A DNA stretch of 16,809 nt from Stephanodiscus triporus. Taxonomy: Eukaryota; Bacillariophyta; Thalassiosirophyceae; Thalassiosirales; Thalassiosiraceae. The DNA lies in NCBI GenBank assembly GCA_036939755.1, contig JALLAZ010000436.1, forward strand, positions 1 to 16,809. Direction: 5' to 3'. This document shows, piece by piece, positions 1-8,295 of this stretch. Made by a program: the position numbers and the translations under genes. Within the stretch, counting starts at the first letter, position 1. Each line of letters begins with the position of its first letter. The notes under the pieces were generated by a model that had not been told where the DNA came from, did not search any database, and was given only the letters and a program-made list of their open reading frames with translations.

Positions 1-466
1 TGGGCGACGACGTTGTCGATCCCGTCGTCGGGGCGGGCGACGACGGGCCGCTCGGACTCCCCGTCTCGGCGACTGTCGGCGGATCCGACGATCCCGTCGA
101 CGTCGGCCCGGCCGTCGAGGGCATGGGGGTGACGGTGGGCGCGGACGACGCCGTGGGGTAGTAGGTCGGGATGCCCTCCTGGACCCTGCGTTCCGCGCCG
201 TCGGCGTCGGTGTCGTCGTCGTCTTCTTCTTCGTCGTCCGCCCTCGTCTCGCTCTCGCTCGTCCTTCGCAGTCGTAGTCGTCGTGGTCGTCGGCGGCGGT
301 CGGAACGACTACGACGACGACGACCCCATCCCGTCCACCCCCCGTGAACCTCGGCGGCGGACACGGCATTCGTCGTCGTCATCGTCATCGTCATCGCGAC
401 GACGACGAGGACGATCGCCGCCAGCAGGACGGCGCACGTGGACATGACGACGGGGGTCTTCATCAT
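1..466 (-). CDS. Secreted Ser/Thr/Pro-rich protein with basic and acidic blocks, N-terminal 155 residues
   Basis: The frame opens at ATG 466 and stays open for 155 codons to the left edge, so the 3' part is missing. Residues 1-37 look like a signal peptide: Met-Met-Lys, a long Leu/Val/Ala core, then a small-residue site around NAVSAA. An arginine-rich block follows (about residues 49-68, including PRRLRLRR), then an acidic Asp/Glu block (about 75-92). From GIPTYYPTASS onward it is Ser/Thr/Pro-rich and mucin-like. Such layouts occur in diatom cell-wall and secreted glycoproteins, and one RXL triplet resembles the processing site described for silaffins, but no family is recognised. Starting at the second Met (463) or the Met at 445 is possible; the first gives the best n-region. 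It is divergent from the b5-like gene, 447 bp away. CGA/GTC trinucleotide bias makes other frames open too, but only this one starts with a signal peptide. Confidence 0.62.
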   Translation of the reverse strand, partial: MMKTPVVMSTCAVLLAAIVLVVVAMTMTMTTTNAVSAAEVHGGWTGWGRRRRSRSDRRRRPRRLRLRRTSESETRADDEEEDDDDTDADGAERRVQEGIPTYYPTASSAPTVTPMPSTAGPTSTGSSDPPTVAETGSPSGPSSPAPTTGSTTSSP

Positions 467-681
467 CGCGATTCGCGCATCTTGTGGTTCGGGTGACCGG
501 GGCAATTCTGTGTTCGCTTTGGTTTGGTATCGTTGTTGTTTGTGTGTGTTGGTCGTTTGTCGGCATTTTTCATTTTTTGTATTTTTGTTCGTGGGTCGTG
601 GGTGGGTCGTGGGAGAGAACGAAAAAGAAAGAACTCCGCACGATGACTGTGTGTAAAAAGCGCCGGCCTTCACACACCACC

Positions 682-686
682 ATTGG
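682..686 (-). promoter_or_regulatory. Inverted CCAAT box
   Basis: ATTGG, the reverse complement of CCAAT, lies 36 bp upstream of the TATAAAA element. A five-base match alone is weak; its position before a TATA-like site supports it. Confidence 0.3.
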
Positions 687-706
687 ACAATCCACTTATC
701 TCTCTT

Positions 707-721
707 CTCTAGATACTAGAG
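707..721. repeat. Perfect palindrome CTCTAG-ATA-CTAGAG next to the TATA box
   Basis: Two six-base arms in perfect inverted symmetry around ATA end exactly where TATAAAA begins. This is the geometry of a dimeric factor site beside a core promoter. Its right arm contains TAGAGTA (717-723), which recurs upstream of other genes in this window. Confidence 0.5.
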
Positions 722-728
722 TATAAAA
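722..728 (+). promoter_or_regulatory. Candidate TATA box of the b5-like gene
   Basis: TATAAAA stands about 190 bp upstream of the start codon at 914, with a purine-rich segment followed by a pyrimidine-rich one downstream where transcription could start. No transcript data are available. Confidence 0.4.
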
Positions 729-869
729 TTCAGAGATCTGAACGAAAGGCAGGAGAGCACATCAATCCCTCTCCTCGCACACTCTCACCAGGCCAGGCTT
801 GTGCGGGATCATAGTCATCTCCGGAGGCAAAGACCGCGACGCCGCCTCATCATAACATTATCTCCGCTT

Positions 870-870
<1 letters not shown>

Positions 871-906
<36 letters not shown>
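871..906 (+). repeat. 36-nt poly-C homopolymer in the 5' leader
   Basis: An uninterrupted run of 36 C ends seven bases before ATG 914. It would lie in the 5' untranslated region of the b5-like gene, with poly-G on the other strand. The length may be affected by sequencing or assembly error. Confidence 0.9.
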
Positions 907-907
<1 letters not shown>

Positions 908-913
908 TTCGTC

Positions 914-1713
914 ATGCCGATACCTCTATGGCTCGCGGCCACCCTCGGCGCGACCGGCGTCATCCTCGCGCGCGTCGACTACAACCTCTTCCTGATGAAA
1001 TTCTTCCGCAACCTCTCCCGCTCCAAGGCGCGCGCGCGTCTGTACGATAACAAGTTCGCGATCATACCCGTGATGCTCGGGATCGAGGAGCCGATCAAGA
1101 TCAAGGACGACGTCGACGCCGAGGGCGCGATGACGATCACGAGGGAGGAGCTCGGGGAGATGGACGGCCACGACGGCGCGCCTCTGTACCTGTCGATCAG
1201 GGGGAGGGTGTACGACGTGACGGCGGGTGCGAAGTTCTACGGCGAGGGGGGGGATTATTCCGACTGGGTCGGCAGGGACGCGTCGCGTAGCTTCGGCACT
1301 GGCTGCAGGGGCGGGGTCGACAGGACTGGCATGGATTGCCTGTCGGAATCTCTGGAGGGGTTGACCGCGGCGGTAAGGCGTACCCCCCCCCCCCCATCCC
1401 CCCCCGTCCATAAAACCCCCAGCGCATCGCATCAACTTGTCTCTCTCATCCCTCGCGTCTGTTGCGTCCCTGCGCTTTTTTTTTTTCTTCGCATTATTCG
1501 ACATTGAAGGAGATAAAAGAAATCGACAGGTGGCTTGAATTGTACGAAACACACGACAAATACACATTCGTTGGCCATTTGGTCGATGATCCGGTCAATG
1601 ATATCTTGGAAAACGATGGGGAAATCAGCGCCGAATCGGTGGGGGAATCGGACGACGACTTGAATAGCGAAACGGATCAAGCGGAACCTGCATCAGAGAC
1701 GGTCGAAATCTAG
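914..1713 (+). CDS. Membrane-anchored cytochrome-b5-like haem-binding protein (MAPR/neudesin type), 2 exons
   Basis: Model join(914..1372,1510..1713), 220 residues. The 137-bp intron begins GTAAGG and ends TTGAAG; it contains C-runs and a T-run, and the join is in phase 0. Residues 4-30 form a hydrophobic N-terminal anchor. The b5-like domain spans about 74-178: TREEL, LYLSIRGRVYDVT, KFYGEGGDYSDWVGRDASR, then EGLTAA joined to EIKEIDRWLELYE and a VGHLV end. Tyr109 and Tyr115 match the KFYGPEGPY tyrosines of PGRMC1, where the second ligates haem; the paired histidines of classical cytochrome b5 are absent. The acidic C-terminal tail (187-220) also resembles PGRMC proteins. In that family, members bind haem and support P450 or sterol metabolism at the ER; that role here is inferred. 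It converges on the DUF6816-type gene 209 bp away. Confidence 0.85.
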
Positions 1714-1922
1714 AGAAGATGTGGAAATATGTTGTGTTCCGCTGCGATGGCACCAAGATCATATAATATCAACTCAATACTCATCTTGAAATGGGATTTG
1801 TCAGATTCGCATTCGTTCATCAGAGGTACTCGCATGTCACGAAGTCAGCGCCATTAGCAGCAAGGAGCACATTTGTATTCACATGAGATGCGTAGCCACG
1901 TACAATATGGGGTTAAAAGCGA

Positions 1923-3188
1923 TTACACGATTCTATGCATCAAAATTTTCGTCTTTGTGCTCCGCCAATCGGGCAAATCTTTGGTATCGCCGCCGTACAG
2001 CGATGGGATGGTGGCCCCGTTATTATTCCTAACGCCGCCCCCTCCGAGCGAGGGATCGACGACGTTCCCGTCGCCCAACGTCCCCCGCTCGTTGTACACG
2101 ATTTCCATGCCCTCGATGATATTCACGTCCCCTCCTCCTCCTCCGCCGCTCCCCCCCCCCGCCGCCGCCGCCGCCCCGACGACGCTCCCGCGTTTCCACT
2201 TCGTCAAAACTCGACTTTTGTACACGGACGGTATCCCGCCCACGACGATGCCCCCCGACGGCGACGACGGAGGGACGGTCGTGATCCTCCTGAATTCGCT
2301 GCTAAACACTCCGCCCCCGTCCCTCCCCACGTCGAACGAGCGCTTCGTCACCCTGATTTCCGTCGAGCTGCCGTCGTCGTAGTCGATCGATAATACGTTC
2401 GGATTCGACGGATCCCAACTCGACGATAAGATCGACGGCGGACGACGTTCCCTCGTCGTCGCGACGTGCAGACGGTCCAATTCCTCCGAGAGCGCCGAGT
2501 AGTACGACCGCTCGTTGAACGACCTGTCGGCGATGGCCGGGACGGAATCGCCGACATCGCCGACATCGCCGCCGAAGCCTCTCCCGGCGTCGCGTGGAAC
2601 GAACCTCATTTCGTGCACGACGCGCACGGGGAGTATGTTCGCACCGTATTCCCTATTCATCTCGTTCCAGAAATCGTCGTCCGAATTCGCGATGACCCTA
2701 GTTACCCTCCACCTACCGACGAAGTACGGCGGATAGTACACGTCCGGCGGGCCGAGGCCCGGGATGGTCCGTGACGAGAGCAGTCGCAGCGCCTCCGACG
2801 GAGTTTCGGCCTGAGCCGCGGCGGCGTTCGCGACGGCGCCGTCGTTCGGGAGGAGGAGCGGAGGCGGCGGCAGGAGGGAGGAGACGACGGCGGCGGCGTG
2901 GGCGGCGAGGACGACGACGCGGCGCCGGGGGAGCGGCTCGTCCTCGTCCTCCTCCTCCTCCTCCTCCCCCCCGCCGGCGTCTTCGTCGTCGCGTTGTTGT
3001 TGTCGTTGACGACGACGACGACTCGGCGAGGGGGGGACGATCGATCGCAACATCCGTGGCATCATCCCGGGATGCGGCGGCGGCGGCGCCGCTCGTGCCG
3101 AATTCTCCCTCGCGGCGCGCGCGAGGCCGTGACATTGCGGAAGGGGGTGCAGGAAGGCGAATACGATGAGCGTCCGAGGTGCTACCAT
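1923..3188 (-). CDS. Probable thylakoid-lumen protein, DUF6816 type
   Basis: This is a single exon of 421 residues from ATG 3188; the frame stays open slightly upstream only through a TTG codon. The N-terminus (MVAPRTLIVFAFLHPLPQCHG) resembles an ER signal peptide. It is followed by a basic, proline-rich, transit-like stretch with an acidic run (75-84). A second targeting signal follows: Arg-Arg-Arg at 88-90, an Ala/Val/Leu core (91-114) and a VANAAAAQA cleavage-like site. This is the layout of a three-part leader for Tat-dependent import into the thylakoid lumen of a secondary plastid. The mature part begins near IPGLGPPDVYYPPYFVGRWRV and contains SVYKSRVLTKWKRG and EIVYNERG, which I associate with DUF6816 proteins of cyanobacteria and plastids, of unknown function. 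The canonical Phe of the diatom cleavage motif is not obvious. The family call is from memory; targeting is inferred. Confidence 0.72.
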   Translation of the reverse strand: MVAPRTLIVFAFLHPLPQCHGLARAARENSARAAPPPPHPGMMPRMLRSIVPPSPSRRRRQRQQQRDDEDAGGGEEEEEEDEDEPLPRRRVVVLAAHAAAVVSSLLPPPPLLLPNDGAVANAAAAQAETPSEALRLLSSRTIPGLGPPDVYYPPYFVGRWRVTRVIANSDDDFWNEMNREYGANILPVRVVHEMRFVPRDAGRGFGGDVGDVGDSVPAIADRSFNERSYYSALSEELDRLHVATTRERRPPSILSSSWDPSNPNVLSIDYDDGSSTEIRVTKRSFDVGRDGGGVFSSEFRRITTVPPSSPSGGIVVGGIPSVYKSRVLTKWKRGSVVGAAAAAGGGSGGGGGGDVNIIEGMEIVYNERGTLGDGNVVDPSLGGGGVRNNNGATIPSLYGGDTKDLPDWRSTKTKILMHRIV

Positions 3189-3594
3189 GGTATCGCCGTT
3201 GTACAATACGTACCTAGAGGTATTCTGATTTTTGTTTTTTTTGGAGACGGTCGTCCTTACGTTTATTTACTATTTGGGATTGTGGGACAAATGGGATACT
3301 TGACGATTTACCCTTTACCACCTTTTACTTGCGCTAGAGTATGATGTACTCTCTAATATCTATGTACTCTATCGTACTCTCCCTCCGGCAGGCCCCAACC
3401 CTCCGAACTAACACACGTAAACAACACAACAACAAGCAAGGAGTGTGGGTGAGGGCCATGATGGTGGTTTGTTTCCGCAATGCACAGCTAGAGCGCAGCC
3501 CTCTTTCATCGAACTGATCGTTATCACCCCGTCTTTTTTTTGTCGTTCGTCGCACCTTAGCATCCATCTAAAGGAACGAAATTTCCCCCCCAAG
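3189..3594. promoter_or_regulatory. Divergent promoter region of the DUF6816-type gene and ribosomal protein S3
   Basis: 406 bp separate two divergent start codons and no gene is seen inside. The centre holds an inverted repeat and three copies of GTACTCT (3336-3380, entered separately), followed by C/A-rich sequence and a T-run ahead of the S3 start. No clear TATA box was found for either gene. Confidence 0.5.
3336..3380. repeat. AGAGTA/TACTCT inverted repeat plus three GTACTCT copies
   Basis: AGAGTA (3336-3341) and TACTCT (3347-3352) form a perfect inverted repeat around TGATG. GTACTCT occurs at 3346-3352, 3364-3370 and 3374-3380. The nine bases CTAGAGTAT at 3334-3342 also occur at 716-724 in the other divergent region. 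Confidence 0.55.
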
Positions 3595-4395
3595 ATGATG
3601 GCGAACAGGTCCAAGATGTCCACGAAGCGCAAGTTCGTGGCCGACGGCGTCTTCTACGCCGAGCTCAACGAGCTACTAACCCGCGAATTGGCCGAGAGCG
3701 GATACGCCGGTGTCGAGGTGCGCACCACGCCCCATCGGACCGAGGTCATCATACGCGCGACGAAGACCCAGGACGTCCTCGGTGACAAGGGACAGCGCAT
3801 ACGCGAATTGACGTCCGTCGTCCAGAAGCGATTCGACTTCGCGGACGGCGCCGTGGAGCTGTACGCCGAGCGAGTGCAGAATCGGGGACTGTGCGCCCAG
3901 GCCCAGGCCGAGAGCCTCAAGTTCAAGCTCCTCGCGGGCCTCGCGGTGCGTCGGGCGTGTTACGGCGTGGTACGGTTCGTCATGGAGGCGTCCGCGAAGG
4001 GGTGCGAGGTCGTCGTCTCCGGCAAGCTGCGGGGGCAGAGGGCGAAGGCTATGAAGTTCGGGGACGGGTACATGATCAAGACGGGACACGCCGGGCGGGT
4101 GTACACCGACGTCGCCGTGCGCCACGTGGCCATGAGGCAGGGGATGATCGGGATCAAGGTCTCGATCATGCTGCCGCACGATCCCGCGGGGAAGGTCGGA
4201 CCGAAGATCCCCCTCGACGACGTGGTGACCATCCTCGAGCCGAAGGAGGAGCCGAGCCCGGAGAGCCTGCTCCGGGAGCAGGAGGCGGCGGAGGCGAGGG
4301 CCGCGGCGGCCCAGGCGGCCGCGTTGCAGCAGCAGCTCATGGCGCAGCAGGCCGTTTCCGCCGGTCCTCCCGCGGATATGACCGCTGGGTATTAG
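3595..4395 (+). CDS. RPS3: Cytosolic 40S ribosomal protein S3 (uS3)
   Basis: This intronless gene encodes 266 residues. The body matches eukaryotic uS3 closely: [40 protein letters not shown], the KH-domain loop [61 protein letters not shown] and [14 protein letters not shown]. The protein sits at the mRNA entry channel of the small subunit; the KH type-2 domain and C-terminal uS3 domain are both present. The first ATG (3595) has A at -3 and is followed directly by a second ATG (3598); the Met before STKRKF (3616) would also give a normal protein. After the conserved IVEPKDE-like position the tail is Ala/Gln-rich (about 230-266), unlike the usual eukaryotic tail. The very high GC at third positions fits strong codon bias. 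Confidence 0.97.
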   Translation: MMANRSKMSTKRKFVADGVFYAELNELLTRELAESGYAGVEVRTTPHRTEVIIRATKTQDVLGDKGQRIRELTSVVQKRFDFADGAVELYAERVQNRGLCAQAQAESLKFKLLAGLAVRRACYGVVRFVMEASAKGCEVVVSGKLRGQRAKAMKFGDGYMIKTGHAGRVYTDVAVRHVAMRQGMIGIKVSIMLPHDPAGKVGPKIPLDDVVTILEPKEEPSPESLLREQEAAEARAAAAQAAALQQQLMAQQAVSAGPPADMTAGY

Positions 4396-4710
4396 TGTGC
4401 TAAATGTTAAATCGACTGTGACTTTTCTACTTATTTGGTGTCAATAATTGTACCGTTTTCCAACGAGAAATCTCTCCGAGACATCCTCACAATATTATAT
4501 CAGACGCTGGCATCCCGGACGTCAATATATTGGGACAACCGTTCTCCTTAATTCGCTCCCTTGATGAATGCCTGGCGTTTTTGTTAGACCGCCCCCCGCC
4601 CCGCCCAGCCGCCCCCTGGTAACTTCAACCACAAAATCTTAGGCTCTCGCTCCTCTCCCTGAGACGCCCGACCCCCCGCTTCCCTAACTCCACCGAAACC
4701 GCAACTTTAC
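4396..4710. other. Intergenic region between RPS3 and the GNAT gene
   Basis: This 315-bp stretch carries the 3' end of RPS3 and the leader of the acetyltransferase gene. It starts AT-rich and then becomes a C-rich block (4589-4618) and a pyrimidine-rich leader. No gene is seen. Confidence 0.5.
4592..4616 (-). other. Potential G-quadruplex motif on the minus strand
   Basis: The plus strand has C-runs of 6, 4, 3 and 5 separated by short loops, so the minus strand has four G-runs with loops of 1 to 5 bases. This satisfies the usual G-quadruplex pattern. It lies between the two co-directional genes, where it could act at termination or at the promoter. Confidence 0.5.
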
Positions 4711-5948
4711 ATGACGCCAAACGGAATGGCGGCAATTTGGATCGCGTCGTTCGCGCCCACGACGACGGCCGATGCATGGCGGGAATCGTCGTCGTCGTCG
4801 ATCGGGATCGGCGCATTCGAGTCATCGCCGCCGTCGTTTCGGACCGCACTGTGTTATCATCCCCCGTCTCCTCGACGAGCGGGACGACGTCGATCGCGGG
4901 TACGATATTCCACCCGCGGCGGCGCCCATCCGTCGACGACGAACGACGTCTACGACGACGAATGCGGAGGATGCATCCCATTTTCCGGGGATACGAGGAG
5001 GATCGCGATCGAAGGGATCGCGCTTGACGACGTCGATGGTCTCGAGCGAATGAGCAAATTTTGCATAGACTCGTTTTACGACGACCGCGACGACGACGAC
5101 GACGATGCCGGCGACGGATCGTCGTTGTCAAGGTGAATACGATTACTAAACAGAGAAAATAACCCCATGGCCGCCCCCCTAATGCGCGATGATGTCGCAA
5201 ATTTTTTTCATTTGTCATCATGCAAACACAGAATATGGAAAGATATCAAGTTGACAGCGATGCGGAGGGCTCAGTTGCTGGTGAGTTCATGTCAACGAAC
5301 CGTGATGTCAATATTCGACTTTATTTCACGATCGGCATTGATCATCTGCGCATAATGATGTAAGGACATATCTCTTTCCTCCGATGAATTCCGCAGATGC
5401 ATATTCGTTGCTAAAGCTCTGGCAGCGGACACGAAATCTGCAGGTGAGTACCAGATAAACATCACAAAACAACATGAACATAAAACGCATCACTCATCTT
5501 AGAAATCCGACCGCGCGCATTGTCGGTTACAGAGATCGTGGGGTGCTGCGAGGTGATAGAAGAGAGATTGGACGTATCCCAGCGGCCCTACGCGACTAGG
5601 AGCGAACGACAACGGAGCAGAACGGCACGACGTCGACCCGTAATCGAGAACTTGTGCGTGAAGCGGGGGTATCGACGGCGCGGCGTCGGGGCCGCCCTGG
5701 TCCGCGCGTGCGAGGGCGCCGTGCGACGCTGGGACGGTCAGGACGAAATATTTTCCCAGGTCGACTGCGACAATGTCGACGCGTATAATTTATTCCGCAA
5801 ATGCGGGTATGCTTGTCTCTTCGCGGACAGTACATGCACCAAAGTCGTTTTGGACGATGTCCTCTTCGCCAAAGAAGTACCGGTGACGAAGCAAATGATG
5901 AGGAAAATGTTGAACGATGAAGTCTCTTTGGCAAGTAGGCACGATTAA
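4711..5948 (+). CDS. GNAT-family N-acetyltransferase, 4 exons, possibly plastid-targeted
   Basis: Model join(4711..5132,5232..5280,5365..5443,5533..5948), 321 residues. Introns of 99, 84 and 89 bp begin GTGAAT, GTGAGT and GTGAGT. An acceptor at 5502 would keep the frame and add ten residues. The acetyltransferase fold starts near IALDDVDGLERMSKFCIDSF (about 103-122) and runs on as IWKDIKLTAMRRAQLL, RCIFVAKALAA and EIVGCCEVIEERL. The acetyl-CoA loop of motif A is R231-R-R-G-V-G236, after IENLCVKRGY, and motif B is NVDAYNLFRKCGY (264-276). The enzyme should move an acetyl group from acetyl-CoA to an amine; the substrate is unknown. The start MTPNGMAAIWIASFAP has a short hydrophobic stretch followed by SFAP, like the diatom plastid cleavage motif, but it is short. 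An Asp run (125-132) sits in a loop. It converges on the PUF gene, 89 bp away. Confidence 0.85.
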
Positions 5949-6037
5949 TGTAATTTTGTTCCATATAGTCTTGTCCATTAATAATCCGGGTTAATTGATT
6001 GCGATAGGAGCGGCAGGAGAAGGTCGTTTGCATGCGT

Positions 6038-8295
6038 TTACTTTTCTTCCACCATGATCTCCTCACTCTCCTCTTCGCCGCTCGTCGTGTATGAGTTTAA
6101 CATTGCAACAATGTACTTCGCAAAAGTAAACTCCTCCTTGGAACACAAACATGAGAATGTCGCGAAAAAGAGAACCAATGAGATAAAATACATACCAATG
6201 AGATCAGCTTATATAATGGACAGAACTCACCAGTTCAGCCTGATGCGATAAAAGCACGGCATAGAGTTGATCTCGTTGCGGGCCTTCTTCTAATACCTCC
6301 AATGCAGTCTTGACCACATAATTTGCGTAGGGGTCTTTAGACATGGACAAAATGGCACTCTGTGTCTCATTACAATGATCGACACAGAAGCACTAAGAGG
6401 AAGATGAGCTTTTGAGCTTCAATCACAACACATTTAGAATACCAGAAAAAAAACTCACACTAAGCATCTCTTGTACTATCTCCTGGCGATGATGGGCATC
6501 CCCAAGTCGAAGCATGGCCTCCACGACGTTACTCGCCTGTTTCTGCTTTGAAAATATGACGACGCTGTTATTGAAAGTGATCTTTTTGAATATGGCATCT
6601 TTGTCGGATGAACGCCCGTGCTCTAATACCTTCTGGATCACATAGTTACCGTACGTGTGACATAATAGGCCATTTTGGCAAGCAATTATCTTGTCAAGGA
6701 CCTTGGATCGTTGAGGCTCAATACAATACTCAACCATCCTTTGCACGGCTCGGCAGCCGTACGAATGTTGTGCCAGGACTTCTACTGACTCGGTGATTTC
6801 ATCGACGATAGGATCGATGCTATCGAGAAACAAAGTGCAAAGATCATCATCTCCATTCTCTCGCGCTTCTTTCGCCATGCTAGAAAGGATGGAGATGGAC
6901 TTTTGAATGACGTGGTTGCCTGATGAATAATGCGATAAATATGATTGTCAGCGTTTTCCCCAGTACATTTCTTAACTACAACAAGGGATTGGGTATCTTA
7001 CCATTGTGGTCATTGAGACAGAGAAGAACATTGCCCTTGAACGTCGATATTAGGCTAGCAACGTCTGCTTTGCTGAGCTCATCGAAGGCCTTCTGGATTA
7101 CTCGACTGTTGAAATATCGTTGCAAAACACGTCAAGGAAGAAATTATTAGAACATAGTAAATCAAGGCGAAATTCTTCTCTGTATCTCCTCTAAACTCAC
7201 CACCCGTAGATTCTGGTCGAAAGAGAGAGTGCTTCGGGGCGAAGGAGCTTAGCGAGACTGTTTTTCATGTCATCCGTCCCAAACTCGAGGAGCTTCTGCA
7301 CAATAAAGTTCCCATAGACATCATTCCAGAGCTCTATTTTCATGAAAATAAACCAAAAATGAAACAGATAAATATTACTAAACGAATTTGATGTTTCTCC
7401 ATATTAACTCTAACGCACTTACCTTCAATTGCAGGCATGACTTCCTCAAACACCAACTGCACTTCGTCTGAATCAGCAACAGCAAGGCGCTGCTGGATGA
7501 ACCGAGAACCATCCTGTTCCTTGGAAAACTTGACAACACATCCTGAACGGAACGGTAACGCGCAAAGGTGGGTCTACCTGATTGAAGAACACGCATCGTT
7601 TGCACACTGGAAAACACAAAGACCTTACCCTTAATTGAGAGTAGAGATCTAGATTCATGACTGTCCTCTGGCAATGCCATGGTAGGCAGGTTCTTCGTTT
7701 CCTTCCCGCGTTTCTTGTTCATTTTCCTCCTGTTATGGCGGCCTCTGCACCCTAAGGGTACATCAGACTCATGATAACTAAGATATTGATTATGGTCCAT
7801 ACTATTTTGTCCATGGGGGCCGTGAACAGGGTACATGAATTCGCTTGAGTCGTGAGGAGGATAAGGTGGATATCCAGGCAAGTAGAACCCATAATATGGT
7901 GCGTCAGGGGGAAACGTTCCTTGCGGCATTGGCCAACTGTGGTTGGCGTTTAGCGCCTGTTGCGAATAATACATGTGACTTTGGGCGTATTGGTCAGTAA
8001 TTGGATGCTCCCAGCTGGCTTGGGGTGGCATCTCGCAGTACGCACTGCCAGTCTGAAAACGAAGGCGAAATGAGGGTACATGGAACGACATGGTTTCGTG
8101 TGCATAGTAATCTGCGATGCTTACCGAGGACTGGGACTGCGATCGATGGAACACTGTGTCCGGAATAGGAGGTGGTGGGGGGGGCGGAGATGGCGTAGAC
8201 AAGAAACGCATCTCTTCTGTCTCTTCCACATCCCGCGAACCCATGGTCACTTGTTCAATCGAGTGGAAACTATCTGGTGCGATAGTGTGGATCAT
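6038..8295 (-). CDS. Pumilio/PUF-family RNA-binding protein, 8 exons
   Basis: Model complement(join(6038..6136,6231..6392,6459..6919,7002..7105,7201..7333,7423..7542,7629..8052,8125..8295)), 557 residues, introns of 66-95 bp. Residues 1-195 are low-complexity, with a Pro run (37-43) and Tyr/Pro/Gln/His-rich sequence. Eight PUF repeats follow from about residue 195. Base-contact triplets read SR-Q (DGSRFIQ), NF-Q (YGNFIVQ), CR-Q (YGCRVIQ), NH-Q (NGNHVIQ), CR-Q (YGCRAVQ), NY-Q (YGNYVIQ), SN-E (ASNVVE) and NY-K (YANYVVK). Under the established PUF code they predict 5'-UGUAUAUA-3', the Pumilio response element, so the protein probably binds 3' UTRs and represses or destabilises mRNAs. Repeat 8 has Lys instead of the usual Gln. 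The first intron (8053-8124, 72 bp) has no in-frame stop, so its retention would insert 24 residues. The start at 8295 is the first in-frame ATG; an upstream exon is possible. Confidence 0.92.

Larger units (their letters stand above)
467..913. promoter_or_regulatory. Divergent intergenic region between the secreted-protein gene and the b5-like gene
   Basis: This stretch holds no convincing gene; the short open frames here lack domains and conserved character. Composition changes from GC-rich to T/G-rich at about 490-610 and then to a promoter-like part at 680-790. Candidate elements facing right are an inverted CCAAT box (682-686), a palindrome (707-721) and TATAAAA (722-728). A 36-nt poly-C tract (871-906) lies just before the start codon at 914. 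Confidence 0.5.

Noticed and set aside
309..566. 85-codon minus-strand open frame with Arg and Asp repeats
   Set aside because: It is a trinucleotide-repeat shadow of the signal-peptide frame that starts at 466 and continues to the left edge.
926..1567. 213-codon minus-strand open frame opposite the b5-like gene
   Set aside because: It is antisense to a well-supported two-exon gene, spans its intron, and is low-complexity.
2713..3169. Arg/Gly/Pro-rich frames on both strands over the DUF6816 leader
   Set aside because: They are produced by GC-rich codon repeats in the leader; no start context or domain.
4625..5221. 198-codon minus-strand frame opposite the first GNAT exon
   Set aside because: Low-complexity Arg-rich antisense shadow; the plus strand shows a clear acetyltransferase with consistent splicing.
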